Positions 16,785-25,890 of a stretch of 58,919 nucleotides of DNA are shown here, one piece after another; the first letter of the stretch is position 1, and each line of letters opens with the position of its first letter. Both the position numbers and the translations under genes were made by a program. Under the pieces are notes generated by a model. It did no database searches. It was not told the origin of the DNA and saw only the letters and a list, made by a program, of their open reading frames with translations. Origin of the DNA: Acidovorax sp. GW101-3H11 (GTDB lineage: Bacteria; Pseudomonadota; Gammaproteobacteria; Burkholderiales; Burkholderiaceae_C); the NCBI RefSeq assembly GCF_001633105.1, contig NZ_LUKZ01000009.1, positions 1,206,563-1,265,481 on the forward strand. The letters are read 5' to 3'.

Positions 16785-17828
16785 CTAGTCAAACTTCACG
16801 CGCGGGTCCACCCACACATAACAAAGGTCGCTGATGAGCTTGGTCACCAGCCCGATCAGCGTGAACAAATACAGCGTGCCCAGCACCACCGGGTAGTCGC
16901 GGCGGATCACGCTCTCGTAGCTGAGCAGGCCGAGGCCGTCGAGCGAGAACAGGGTTTCGATGAGCAGCGAGCCCGCAAAGAACGCGCCAATGAACGCGGC
17001 CGGAAAGCCGGTAACGATGGGGATGAGCGCGTTGCGGAACACATGCTTCCACAGCACCTGGCGCTCGCTCAAGCCTTTGGCACGGGCCGTGAGCACATAC
17101 TGCTTGCGGATTTCTTCGAGGAACGCGTTTTTGGTCAGCATGGCCGTGACGGCAAAACTGCCCAGCACCATGGCGATCACCGGCAGCGTGATGTGCCACA
17201 GGTAGTCCACGATGCGCGCGCCCCAGGACAGCTGCTCCCAGTTGGCCGATGTGAGCCCCCTAAGCGGAAACCACTGCAGTTGCCCGCCGAAGATCACCAA
17301 AAGCGCCACACCCAGCACGAAGCCGGGTATGGCGTAGCCGACCAGGATGAGCAAGGTGGTGACCAGATCGAACCGCGACCCCGCCCGCACCGCCTTGGCA
17401 ACGCCCAGAGGCACGGCAACCAGATAGCTGATGAAAAAGGTCCACAGGCCCAGGCTGATGGAAACGGGGAGCTTTTCACGCACAAGGTCAGAGACGGCTT
17501 TTCGTTGATAGAAACTCTGCCCCAGGTCAAACCGCGCAAACGACCAAAGCATTTGCGCGAAGCGCTCATGCGCAGGCTTGTCGAACCCGTACAGCGCCTT
17601 GATTTCCTCCAGTTGCTTCGGGCTCAACCCTTGGCGGCCACGGTAATCCCCTCCCGCTCCTGCACTCGGCGAAGCGCCCTCCCCACCGGAAGAGCGCCCC
17701 TGCAACTGCGACACCAGTTGCTCCACCGGCCCGCCGGGTACAAACTGGATGACCACAAAGGTCAGCAGCAGCACCCCCAGCAGCGTGGGCACCATCAACA
17801 AGATGCGTTTGAGTATGTAGCTGAGCAT
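16785..17828 (-). CDS. yejB: Oligopeptide ABC transporter permease YejB
   Basis: The 347-residue DppB/OppB-type permease opens with MLSYILKRILLMVPTLLGVL. It has six predicted helices and the cytoplasmic coupling motif YVLTARAKGLSERQVLWKHV. A Gly/Ser-rich insert (QLQGRSSGGEGASPSAGAGG) before LSPKQLEEIKALYGFDKP is typical of YejB proteins. It forms the membrane channel with YejE. It lies 11 bases downstream of yejA in the yejABEF order. Confidence 0.93.
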   Translation of the reverse strand: MLSYILKRILLMVPTLLGVLLLTFVVIQFVPGGPVEQLVSQLQGRSSGGEGASPSAGAGGDYRGRQGLSPKQLEEIKALYGFDKPAHERFAQMLWSFARFDLGQSFYQRKAVSDLVREKLPVSISLGLWTFFISYLVAVPLGVAKAVRAGSRFDLVTTLLILVGYAIPGFVLGVALLVIFGGQLQWFPLRGLTSANWEQLSWGARIVDYLWHITLPVIAMVLGSFAVTAMLTKNAFLEEIRKQYVLTARAKGLSERQVLWKHVFRNALIPIVTGFPAAFIGAFFAGSLLIETLFSLDGLGLLSYESVIRRDYPVVLGTLYLFTLIGLVTKLISDLCYVWVDPRVKFD

Positions 17829-17839
17829 GCAGTGTGACC

Positions 17840-19669
17840 CTAGCGGTTGGTTGGCGAAGCCCACCACGTGGCGGCAGCCCAAGAATCCGGCTGGTAATAG
17901 GGCGGAATTGTCGAGGGCAAGACAAAACCAGCGGGCCGGTAGCCCACAAAAAACTCGTCGCTGTACCACTGCGGAATCGAGTAGTAGCCGTGCGACAAAA
18001 CACGGTCCAGCGCACGCATCGCCGCAGAGACATCCGCCTTGGTCTGTGCACTAAGCACCGAACGAATCAGGCTGTCCACCGCTGGATCGGCAATGCCCCA
18101 CATGTTGGCCGAGCCGGGTGTCGCGGCGGCCTTGGAGCCAAAGTATTCAAAGAGCTCGCTGCCTGGGGAAGTCCGTCCTGGAATACGAAGGCTGCCCAGC
18201 TCGAATTCGAACTCATCCATCCGCTGCTGGTAGAGGGCTCCGTCCACATTGCGTATCTTCAGGTTGATCCCCAGCTTTTTCAAAGCAATCTGCATGGGGC
18301 TGACCAGTCGCACCGAGGACGGCTGTGCATTCAGGTACTCCATCTCGAACGCATCGCCCTGGGCGTTTCTCAGCGCTCCGTCACGGTAGACCCAGCCTGC
18401 CTCCGCCAACAACTGTTTCGCCTGGCGCAGGTTGTCCCGCAAACTGGATGGAGGCAGCGTGCTGGGTGATCGCAAGGCCGGGCCAAACACGTCGGGGCTC
18501 AGCTTGTCGCGCAGCGGCTCCAGCAAAGCCATTTCTGCAGGCCCTGGCAGCCCCGACGCATGGAAGTCACTGTTCGGGAAATACCCCTCCACCCGCTTGT
18601 ACAAACCATAAAACATCTGGCGATTGAGCCACTCGAAGTCCATCGTCAGCGCAATAGCCTTGCGAACGCGAATGTCCTTGAACTTGGGATTGCGCAGGTT
18701 GAATGTGTAGCCTTGGAAATCACCAGGATTGCGGTGCTCGAACACCTGCTTCTTGACGGCGCCGGAGTCAAAAGCCTTGCCCTTGTATTGGCGCGCCCAG
18801 TTTTTGGAAACGAACTCCCGCTTCAGGTCATATTCACCCGCTTTGAGCCCTTCAAACCGGCTGGTGTCATCGAGATAGAGTTTGTAGGTGATGCGATCAA
18901 AGTTGTAGAGACCCTTGCGCACCGGCAAGGAAGCACCCCAGTAATTCTTGTCACGAACATAGGTAATATCGCGCCCCAGTTGCCCACTGGAGGGCCGGTA
19001 GGGCCCCGAGGCAATGGGCACATCTGTGATGACTGCATCGAAGGGCTTTCCAGCCCCCCATTTCCGGCTGAAAACCGGGACACTCCCAGCCACAAGCGGC
19101 AGTTCTCGATTGGAACTGGCAAATTCAAATTTGACCAAGCGCTCAGCCAGCGCCCGGACCTCTTTGATATCCCCAAAGATCGTCTTGAACTGCGGCGATG
19201 CCTGCTTGCTCATCAGGGTGTTGAAAGAATGGACCACATCGGCGGCCATCACTGCAGACCCATCGCTGAATCGCGCTTCCTTGCGAATGCGAAAGGTGGC
19301 CGACAAACCATCCGGCGCCACCTCCACGTCTTCTGCGAGCAAGCCGTACCCTGTGGACGGTTCCTCTGAATTACCGATCAACAGGGACTCGAAAACCAAC
19401 TCCAGCATCCCCGCAGGCGGCGTTCCCTTCAGCGTGAACGGATTGAACTTGTCGAAATTGGTGACCGCAATCGGCGGGACCAAACGAATCTCTCCGCCCT
19501 TTGGAGCGTTCGGATTGACATAGTCAAAATGGGTAAAACCCGGCGGGTACTTCACATCACCAAACTGCGCATAGGCATGTGCGGCCCAGGAAGCCGGGCC
19601 GAAAACCATGCCACACACAGCGCACAACACCGCGCGGACCCAGCGAGAACAGACTGCAACAAGCCACAT
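17840..19669 (-). CDS. yejA: Oligopeptide-binding protein YejA
   Basis: The 609-residue precursor has a signal peptide (MWLVAVCSRWVRAVLCAV...SWAAHA). The SBP_bac_5 fold begins FGDVKYPPGFTHFDYVNP, with PNAPKGGEIRLVPP typical of YejA. It delivers peptides to YejBEF in the periplasm. Starts at 19669 or 19693 are both compatible. Longer forms run into the fabI leader and are rejected. The gene is divergent from fabI with a 106-base shared promoter region. Base composition is somewhat lower in GC than in neighbours such as yejF, which may reflect relaxed codon bias. Confidence 0.92.
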   Translation of the reverse strand: MWLVAVCSRWVRAVLCAVCGMVFGPASWAAHAYAQFGDVKYPPGFTHFDYVNPNAPKGGEIRLVPPIAVTNFDKFNPFTLKGTPPAGMLELVFESLLIGNSEEPSTGYGLLAEDVEVAPDGLSATFRIRKEARFSDGSAVMAADVVHSFNTLMSKQASPQFKTIFGDIKEVRALAERLVKFEFASSNRELPLVAGSVPVFSRKWGAGKPFDAVITDVPIASGPYRPSSGQLGRDITYVRDKNYWGASLPVRKGLYNFDRITYKLYLDDTSRFEGLKAGEYDLKREFVSKNWARQYKGKAFDSGAVKKQVFEHRNPGDFQGYTFNLRNPKFKDIRVRKAIALTMDFEWLNRQMFYGLYKRVEGYFPNSDFHASGLPGPAEMALLEPLRDKLSPDVFGPALRSPSTLPPSSLRDNLRQAKQLLAEAGWVYRDGALRNAQGDAFEMEYLNAQPSSVRLVSPMQIALKKLGINLKIRNVDGALYQQRMDEFEFELGSLRIPGRTSPGSELFEYFGSKAAATPGSANMWGIADPAVDSLIRSVLSAQTKADVSAAMRALDRVLSHGYYSIPQWYSDEFFVGYRPAGFVLPSTIPPYYQPDSWAAATWWASPTNR

Positions 19670-19775
19670 GCGACAATTCTGCACTACGTTCATCGGCCAC
19701 CGCAGCGAGTAGCGCATAACCACATGCAGCGCGCCAGCGGGGCGCCCTCCCCCCAATTCCACAAGGAGAACAAAC

Positions 19776-20576
19776 ATGGGTTTTCTGACCGGCAAGAAGC
19801 TGCTCATCACGGGTGTTTTGTCCAACCGCTCCATCGCCTACGGCATCGCCAAGGCCTGCCACGAACAAGGCGCCGAGCTGGCGTTCAGCTACGTGGGCGA
19901 GCGCTTCAAGGACCGCATCACCGACTTTGCTGCCGAGTTCAACTCCACGCTGGTGTTTGACTGCGACGTGGCGAGCGACGAGCAGATCGAGCGCATGTTT
20001 GCCGAGCTGTCGCAGACCTGGCCGAAGTTCGACGGCTTTGTGCACAGCATCGGCTTTGCACCGCGCGAGGCGATTGCGGGCAACTTCCTCGACGGCCTGA
20101 GCCGCGAAGGCTTCCGCATTGCGCACGACATCAGCGCCTACAGCTTCCCGGCCATGGCCAAAGCCGCCCTGCCCTACCTGAACGACAAGTCGTCGCTGAT
20201 CACCCTGAGCTACTTGGGTGCGCTGCGCTCCATCCCCAACTACAACACCATGGGCCTGGCCAAGGCCAGCCTCGAAGCCTCGGTGCGCTACCTGGCCGAG
20301 GCCGTGGGCCGCACTGCAGACGGCCGCAGCATCCGCGCCAACGGCATCAGCGCGGGCCCCATCAAGACGCTGGCGGCCAGCGGCATCAAGGACTTTGGCA
20401 AGCTGCTGTCCCGCGTGGCCGATGCCTCGCCCCTGCGCCGCAATGTGACGATTGAAGACGTGGGCAATGTGGCGGCCTTCCTGCTGTCCGACCTGGCCTC
20501 GGGCATGACCGCCGAGATCACCTACGTGGATGGCGGCTTCAGCCAGACGGCGGGCCTGTCTGCCGACCAGGTCTGA
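19776..20576 (+). CDS. fabI: Enoyl-[acyl-carrier-protein] reductase (NADH), FabI
   Basis: The 266-residue short-chain dehydrogenase-fold enzyme performs the last reduction of each fatty-acid elongation cycle. It has the FabI-specific nucleotide site [15 protein letters not shown] (13-27) in place of a classic TGxxxGxG. The catalytic pair Tyr156 and Lys163 (YNTMGLAK) and Tyr146 fall at the same numbers as in E. coli FabI. Gly93 in HSIGFAP is the wild-type residue at the site where E. coli triclosan-resistance changes occur. The ATG at 19776 follows AAGGAGAACAAAC. It is divergent from yejA. Confidence 0.97.
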   Translation: MGFLTGKKLLITGVLSNRSIAYGIAKACHEQGAELAFSYVGERFKDRITDFAAEFNSTLVFDCDVASDEQIERMFAELSQTWPKFDGFVHSIGFAPREAIAGNFLDGLSREGFRIAHDISAYSFPAMAKAALPYLNDKSSLITLSYLGALRSIPNYNTMGLAKASLEASVRYLAEAVGRTADGRSIRANGISAGPIKTLAASGIKDFGKLLSRVADASPLRRNVTIEDVGNVAAFLLSDLASGMTAEITYVDGGFSQTAGLSADQV

Positions 20577-20612
20577 GCGCACCGCACCCCGGACACCCTG
20601 CGGACCACACCG

Positions 20613-20680
20613 AAATATTGAACAAAATGGCTGCTACCGCGCATCCATCATGCGCAAGCAGCTATATTTTCAATAGCAAA
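20613..20680 (-). repeat. Dispersed ~60-bp repeat, copy 5
   Basis: In reverse orientation it contains AAAATGGCTGCTACCGCGCA, CATGCGCAAGCAGCTATATT and CAATAGCAAA. It lies just after fabI and overlaps the 5' end of the DNA ligase reading frame, so the first ~18 codons of that frame would be repeat-derived. Confidence 0.7.
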
Positions 20681-21559
20681 CTAACCCGCAGGCATTGGCT
20701 GGGCCTGGGGATGCTGGGCCTGCTGCCTGTCGCCATGGCGGTGCACGCAGCCGATGCCCCCGCCCTGCTGCTGGCCAATGTGTACCGCCCCGGGATGCCG
20801 CTGGCCGACTACTGGGTGAGCGAGAAGTACGACGGCGTGCGGGGCTACTGGGACGGCCACACGCTGCGCACGCGGGGTGGCGAAACCGTGGCCGCGCCCG
20901 CCTGGTTCACCGCAGGCTGGCCCGCCACGCCCATGGACGGCGAGCTGTGGGCGGGGCGCGGACGTTTTGCGCACGCCCAATCCACCACACGCCAGCAGCA
21001 ACCAGACGATGCGGCCTGGCGGCAGATGCGCTTCATGGTGTTTGACCTGCCCACCCAGGGCGGCCCGTTTGATGAACGCCTGCCCGCCCTGAAAGCCCTG
21101 GTGGCGCAAATCCACCAACCTTGGGTGCAGGCCGTGCCGCAACAGCGCGTGGCCACCGATGCCGCCCTGCAAGCCCTGCTGCAGCGCACGGTGCGCGCGG
21201 GCGGCGAGGGGCTGATGCTGCACAAGGGCAGTTCGCTGTACCGTTCAGGCCGCAGCGACGATCTCATCAAGCTCAAGACCCACGAAGACACCGAGGCCCT
21301 GGTGGTGGGCCACCTGCCGGGCAAGGGCAAACATGCCGGGCGGCTGGGCGCGCTGCTGGTGGAGATGCCCTCGGGCCAGCGCTTCAGGCTGGGCGCGGGG
21401 CTGACGGATGCCGACCGCGCCGATCCTCCGCCCATCGGCAGCTGGGTGACTTATCGCTTCCGAGGCACACACGACGGCGGCCTGCCGCGTTTTGCGAGTT
21501 TTGTGCGGGTGCGGCTGGACCGGCCTGTTGCCACGATTCCCACAACCGCCACACGCTGA
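20627..21559 (+). CDS. Secreted ATP-dependent DNA ligase (LigE-type)
   Basis: The ~310-residue protein has the ATP-ligase nucleotidyltransferase motif I EKYDGVRG, with nucleophile Lys67 if counted from ATG 20627. It also has motif III-like MRFMVFDLP, motif IV-like AGGEGLMLHKG, motif V DDLIKLKTHED, and an OB-type tail. A hydrophobic segment after TRRHWLGLGMLGLLPVAMAV, ending AVHA-AD, is a signal peptide and could be Tat-type because of the Arg-Arg pair. Periplasmic Lig E enzymes seal nicks in extracellular or incoming DNA. Residues 1-18 come from a dispersed repeat, so the real start may be further 3', near the signal sequence. Confidence 0.9.
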   Translation: MAATAHPSCASSYIFNSKLTRRHWLGLGMLGLLPVAMAVHAADAPALLLANVYRPGMPLADYWVSEKYDGVRGYWDGHTLRTRGGETVAAPAWFTAGWPATPMDGELWAGRGRFAHAQSTTRQQQPDDAAWRQMRFMVFDLPTQGGPFDERLPALKALVAQIHQPWVQAVPQQRVATDAALQALLQRTVRAGGEGLMLHKGSSLYRSGRSDDLIKLKTHEDTEALVVGHLPGKGKHAGRLGALLVEMPSGQRFRLGAGLTDADRADPPPIGSWVTYRFRGTHDGGLPRFASFVRVRLDRPVATIPTTATR

Positions 21560-21560
21560 T

Positions 21561-21627
21561 TCAACTATCAAAAAAATAGCTGCCAGCGCTTGATGGACGC
21601 GCGCTGACAGCCTTTTTGACTCAAACT
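21561..21627 (+). repeat. Dispersed ~60-bp repeat, copy 6
   Basis: This is the clearest copy: TATCAAAAAAATAGCTGCCA, GCGCTTGATGGACGCGCGCT, GACAGCCTTTTTGACTCAAA. The arms AGCGCT and GCGCGC flank a short loop and a T-run follows, so it could end ligase transcription (inference). It lies between the ligase and the convergent decarboxylase. Confidence 0.75.
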
Positions 21628-21685
21628 TTCACCCACCCCACCAGGCCCCGGCCGTGGTGGGACTGTGGGCGGGATGTGAACTGAC

Positions 21686-23971
21686 TCAGGGCTTGCCCGC
21701 GACGCAGTCGGCGTAGTAACGCACCTGGCCGCTCTCGTCCTCCACCTCCACCAGGCCGTGGATGTCGGTCTCGAAACCCGGGCACAGCTTGGCGAACTCG
21801 CGCGCGAACTTGAGGTAGTCCACGATCTTCTTGTTGAACACTTCGCCGGGGATCAGCAGCGGGATGCCCGGTGGGTACGGCGTGACCAGGCCCACGGTGA
21901 TGCGGCCTTCGAGGTTGTCGATCTCCACGCGCTCGGTCGTGCGGTGCGCAATGTGCGCGTAGGCGTCCGAGGGCTTCATGGCGGGCGTGAGGTCCGAGAG
22001 GTACATCTCGGTCGTCAGGCGCGCGATGTCGTACTTGGCGTACATCTCGTGCACATGCTGGCAGAGGTCGCGCAGGCCCATGCGCTCGTAGCGCTTGTGC
22101 TGCTGGCAGAACTCCGGAAGGATGCGCCACATGGGCTGATTCTTCTCGTAGTCGTCCTTGAACTGCTGCAGCGCCGTGAGCAGCGTGTTCCAGCGGCCCT
22201 TGGTGATGCCGATGGTGAACATGATGAAGAAGCTGTACAGGCCCGTCTTCTCCACCACCACGCCATGCTCGGCGAGGTACTTGGTCACGATGGACGCAGG
22301 AATGCCGGTCTTGTCGAACTTGCCATCCAGGTTCAGGCCCGGCGTGACGATGGTGGACTTGATCGGGTCCAGCATGTTGAAGCCATCGGCCAGCTGGCCA
22401 AAGCCGTGCCACTTGCTGCCGTTCTTCTTGCCCTTGCCGTCGCTGCGGATGATCCAGTCCTCGGCGCGGCCCAGGCCCTCGTCCACCAACTTGTCGGGGC
22501 CCCAGACCTTGAACCACCAGTCGTTCTTGCCGAAGTCTTCTTCCACCTGGCGCATGGCGCGGCGAAAGTCCAGGGCTTCGAGCAGGCTTTCCTCCACCAG
22601 TGCGGTGCCGCCGGGCGGCTCCATCATCGCGGCGGCCACGTCGCAGCTGGCGATGATGCTGTACTGCGGCGATGTGGACGTGTGCATCAGGTAGGCCTCA
22701 TTGAAGAGGTGCCTGTCGAGCTTGGCGGTCTGCGAGTCCTGCACCAGCACATGCGATGCCTGGCTGATGCCGGCCAGCAGCTTGTGGATGGACTGCGTGG
22801 CATACGTCACCGAATACTTGGGGCGCGTGCGCTTCTTGCCCATGGCGTGGTAGCTGCCGTAGAACGGGTGGAAAGCCGCGTGCGGCAGCCAGGCCTCGTC
22901 AAAGTGCAGGTTGTCCACGTAGCCATCGAGCATGCCCTTGATGGTCTCGGTGTTGTAGAGCACGCCGTCGTAGGTGCTCTGCGTGAGCGTGAGCACGCGC
23001 GGCTTGACCTTCTTGGCATCCACGCCCTTGAGCAGCGGGTTGGCCTTGATCTTGGCCTGGATGGCGGCGGGCTCGAACTCGCTTTGAGGGATGGGGCCGA
23101 TGATGCCGAAGTGGTTGCGCGTGGGCTTCATGAACACGGGGATGGCCCCGGTCATGATGATGCTGTGCAGGATGGACTTGTGGCAGTTGCGGTCTACCAC
23201 CACCACATCGCCCGGCGCCACGGTGTGGTGCCACACCATCTTGTTGGAGGTGCTGGTGCCGTTGGTCACGAAGAAGCAGTGGTCGGCATTGAAAATGCGC
23301 GCGGCGTTGCGCTCCGATTCGCCAATGGCGCCGTTGTGGTCCAGCAGCTGGCCCAGTTCTTCCACCGCGTTGCACACGTCGGCGCGCAGCATGTTCTCGC
23401 CATAGAACTGGTGGTACATCTGGCCCACGGGGCTTTTCAGGAAGGCCACGCCGCCCGAATGGCCGGGGCAGTGCCAGCTGTACGAGCCGTCTTCAGCGTA
23501 GTCCAGCAGCGCCTTGAAGAACGGCGGCTGCACGCTTTCGAGGTAGCTCTTGGCCTCGCGGATGATGTGGCGCGCCACGAACTCGGGCGTATCCTCGAAC
23601 ATGTGGATGAAGCCGTGCAGCTCGCGCAGGATGTCGTTGGGCAGGTGGCGGCTGGTCTTGGTCTCGCCGTGCACGTAGATAGGCACATCGGCGTTCTTGC
23701 GGCGCACCTCGCCGATGAAGTTGCGCAGGCTCAGAACGATCGGGTCCAGCCCCTCGCCCACGGTGAACTCTTCATCGTCGATGGACAGGATGAAAGCGCT
23801 GGCGCGGCTTTGCTGCTGCGCAAATTGGGACAAATCCCCATAGCTGGTGACCCCAACCACCTCGAAACCCTCAGTCTCGATGGCCTGCGCCAGGGCGCGG
23901 ATACCCAGACCCGAGGTGTTCTCGGAACGATAGTCTTCATCGATGATGATGATGGGAAAGCGAAACTTCAT
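21686..23971 (-). CDS. Orn/Lys/Arg decarboxylase, group III PLP
   Basis: The 761-residue protein has the three-part plan of bacterial basic amino-acid decarboxylases. An N-terminal receiver-like wing (MKFRFPIIIIDEDYRSENTS) comes first. The aldolase-fold PLP domain follows, with FFVTNGTSTSNKMVWH, VLVDRNCHKS-like VVVDRNCHKS, HFDEAWLPHAAFHPFYG and the Schiff-base lysine Lys397 in TQSIHKLLAG. The C-terminal domain has PYPPGIPLLIPGE. It decarboxylates lysine, arginine or ornithine; the substrate cannot be assigned from the motifs I can read. Such enzymes support polyamine synthesis or acid tolerance. No antiporter gene is adjacent. The start at 23971 has GGAG upstream. Confidence 0.92.
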   Translation of the reverse strand: MKFRFPIIIIDEDYRSENTSGLGIRALAQAIETEGFEVVGVTSYGDLSQFAQQQSRASAFILSIDDEEFTVGEGLDPIVLSLRNFIGEVRRKNADVPIYVHGETKTSRHLPNDILRELHGFIHMFEDTPEFVARHIIREAKSYLESVQPPFFKALLDYAEDGSYSWHCPGHSGGVAFLKSPVGQMYHQFYGENMLRADVCNAVEELGQLLDHNGAIGESERNAARIFNADHCFFVTNGTSTSNKMVWHHTVAPGDVVVVDRNCHKSILHSIIMTGAIPVFMKPTRNHFGIIGPIPQSEFEPAAIQAKIKANPLLKGVDAKKVKPRVLTLTQSTYDGVLYNTETIKGMLDGYVDNLHFDEAWLPHAAFHPFYGSYHAMGKKRTRPKYSVTYATQSIHKLLAGISQASHVLVQDSQTAKLDRHLFNEAYLMHTSTSPQYSIIASCDVAAAMMEPPGGTALVEESLLEALDFRRAMRQVEEDFGKNDWWFKVWGPDKLVDEGLGRAEDWIIRSDGKGKKNGSKWHGFGQLADGFNMLDPIKSTIVTPGLNLDGKFDKTGIPASIVTKYLAEHGVVVEKTGLYSFFIMFTIGITKGRWNTLLTALQQFKDDYEKNQPMWRILPEFCQQHKRYERMGLRDLCQHVHEMYAKYDIARLTTEMYLSDLTPAMKPSDAYAHIAHRTTERVEIDNLEGRITVGLVTPYPPGIPLLIPGEVFNKKIVDYLKFAREFAKLCPGFETDIHGLVEVEDESGQVRYYADCVAGKP

Positions 23972-24118
23972 GCGCAGCCTCCAAGGAGCCGTGGCCTGCC
24001 CGGCCAAAAAACGAAATAGGCGCGAAGTGTAAGGAATAACGTTGACGCGCCTTTGAACTGCCATCCTTTTGACCCAGAATGTGGTGCACTAAACACAACC
24101 GACCCAAGGAGGTTCAGC

Positions 24119-24544
24119 ATGGAGGCATCCACCATCTGGTGGCTGGCAGCGGGGGCCGTGGTCGTTGCGGAGCTGCTTACCGGGACGTTTTATCTGCTGA
24201 TGGTGGCGCTGGGGCTGGTTGCTGCAGCGTTGGCCGCCCACATCGGACTCTCGGCAGCAATGCAAATCGTGGCGGCTGCAGCGGTTGGCGGTGTTGCCGT
24301 GGTGGGTTGGTACTACTTCAAGAAGAAGCGACCGGAAGACCCCTCGGCCCGCGCCGACCGCAGCGTGAACCTGGATGTGGGGGAAACCATTCTCATCAGC
24401 GAATGGAGTTCTGACGGCACCACCCAAGTGAAATACCGAGGCGCAAGCTGGACCGCGATTCATCGGCCCGGCGTGACGCCTGCCACCGGAATGCACAAAG
24501 TTGTCGAGCTCGTAGGCAACCGCCTGCTGGTAGAACCTTTGTAA
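24119..24544 (+). CDS. NfeD-family membrane protein (short form)
   Basis: The 141-residue protein has two to three membrane helices (about 6-23, 27-45, 49-66). A cytoplasmic OB-fold domain follows, with VGETILISEWSSDGTTQVKY RGASW and a final VVELVGNRLLVEPL. It is the short NfeD1b type without a protease domain. NfeD proteins are encoded next to SPFH/stomatin proteins and are thought to assist their membrane assembly, and here the SPFH gene starts 36 bases downstream. The ATG at 24119 has GGAGG seven bases upstream. Confidence 0.9.
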   Translation: MEASTIWWLAAGAVVVAELLTGTFYLLMVALGLVAAALAAHIGLSAAMQIVAAAAVGGVAVVGWYYFKKKRPEDPSARADRSVNLDVGETILISEWSSDGTTQVKYRGASWTAIHRPGVTPATGMHKVVELVGNRLLVEPL

Positions 24545-24580
24545 CCCTCTTTTTCAGCAATCTCTCCCGAAAGGCTTGAT

Positions 24581-25507
24581 ATGGACGGCATCTACATCGC
24601 ATACGCCATCGCCATAGTGGTCATTGTCGTCGTGATCCGCAGCTTCAAACAGGTTCCCCAGCAAAACGCCTGGGTTGTCGAAAGGCTCGGCAAGTACCAC
24701 GGCACGCTGGGCCCGGGTTTGAAGGTCATCATCCCCTTCTTCGACAAGGTGGCCTACAAACACAGCCTCAAGGAAATCCCGCTCGACGTGCCCAGCCAGG
24801 TCTGCATCACACGCGACAACACGCAGCTGCAAGTGGACGGCATCCTGTACTTCCAGGTCACCGACCCCATGCGCGCCAGCTATGGCTCCAGCAACTACAT
24901 CATGGCCGTCACGCAGCTGGCCCAGACCTCACTGCGCTCCGTGATCGGCAAGCTGGAGCTGGACAAGACCTTCGAGGAGCGCGACATCATCAACGCCCAG
25001 GTCGTGCAGGCCATCGACGAGGCTGCGCTGAACTGGGGCGTGAAGGTGCTGCGCTACGAAATCAAGGACCTCACACCGCCGAAGGAAATCCTGCACGCCA
25101 TGCAGGCCCAGATCACTGCCGAGCGCGAAAAGCGCGCACTGATCGCCGCCTCCGAAGGCCGCCGCCAAGAGCAGATCAACATCGCCACCGGCGAGCGCGA
25201 GGCCTTCATCGCCCGCTCCGAAGGGGAGAAGCAGGCCGTCATCAACAAGGCCATCGGCGAGGCCGAATCCATCCGCGCCGTGGCCCAGGCCACCGCAGAG
25301 GCCATCGAGCGCGTGGCCACCGCCATCCGCCAGCCCGGCGGTGAGCAGGCCGTGCAGCTCAAGGTGGCAGAAAAGGCCGTGGACGCCTACAGCCAGGTAG
25401 CGTCTGACGCGACCACCACGCTCATCGTGCCCAGCAACATGACCGAGGTGTCGGCCCTGATCGGCTCGGCCATGAAGATGGTGCAGGCGTCGCAGAAGGC
25501 AGGCTGA
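24581..25507 (+). CDS. SPFH-domain/stomatin-like protein (QmcA type)
   Basis: The 308-residue protein has one N-terminal membrane helix (about 5-20). The SPFH domain (about 24-190) includes QQNAWVVERLGKYHGTLGPG and IPLDVPSQVCITRDNTQLQV, and is followed by a long coiled coil rich in Glu, Ala and Arg (about 190-260). It belongs to the stomatin/paraslipin group that forms ring-shaped oligomers in the inner membrane and is linked to membrane microdomains and quality control. It forms a two-gene unit with the upstream NfeD gene. Confidence 0.93.
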   Translation: MDGIYIAYAIAIVVIVVVIRSFKQVPQQNAWVVERLGKYHGTLGPGLKVIIPFFDKVAYKHSLKEIPLDVPSQVCITRDNTQLQVDGILYFQVTDPMRASYGSSNYIMAVTQLAQTSLRSVIGKLELDKTFEERDIINAQVVQAIDEAALNWGVKVLRYEIKDLTPPKEILHAMQAQITAEREKRALIAASEGRRQEQINIATGEREAFIARSEGEKQAVINKAIGEAESIRAVAQATAEAIERVATAIRQPGGEQAVQLKVAEKAVDAYSQVASDATTTLIVPSNMTEVSALIGSAMKMVQASQKAG

Positions 25508-25573
25508 CAACGCGCAAGCACCTTTTTTTACCGTCAACCCCGCCACCGGCCCAGATAGGTGCAATCCTGTGGC

Positions 25574-25579
25574 TATAAT
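25574..25579 (+). promoter_or_regulatory. -10 box of tRNA-Ser promoter
   Basis: A consensus TATAAT lies 10 bases before the first base of the tRNA. A matching -35 is not obvious. The placement fits transcription starting near the mature 5' end. Confidence 0.6.
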
Positions 25580-25589
25580 CGAGGGCTTC

Positions 25590-25679
<90 letters not shown>

Positions 25680-25718
25680 TATGCACAGTTTCTGAGCCAT
25701 TCAGCGCTTTGAAAACGC

Positions 25719-25749
25719 AAAAAAAATCCCCGCATGCCGGGGATTTTTT
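25719..25749 (+). terminator. Rho-independent terminator after tRNA-Ser
   Basis: An A-run, the stem TCCCCG/CGGGGA with a five-base loop, and a run of six T form a textbook intrinsic terminator 40 bases after the tRNA. The A-run also lets it work in the opposite direction for the convergent DUF349 gene. The rest of 25750-25890 shows nothing beyond a small GCCC-GAAA-GGGC hairpin. Confidence 0.88.
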
Positions 25750-25890
25750 ATTTCTGCGGCACACATCCCGCCGCAGCCAATCACCACCACACCGCCCGTC
25801 CGAGCACATCCGTGCATCTGCGCATTCGCCAGCACGGACACGCGGCACATGCCCGGGAGCCCTTTCGGGCCACCCGAGCAGCACCTTCAT

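Noticed and set aside
21758..24019. 753-codon plus-strand frame
   Set aside because: Antisense to the basic amino-acid decarboxylase. It is rich in His, Val and Ala, as expected of a shadow frame.
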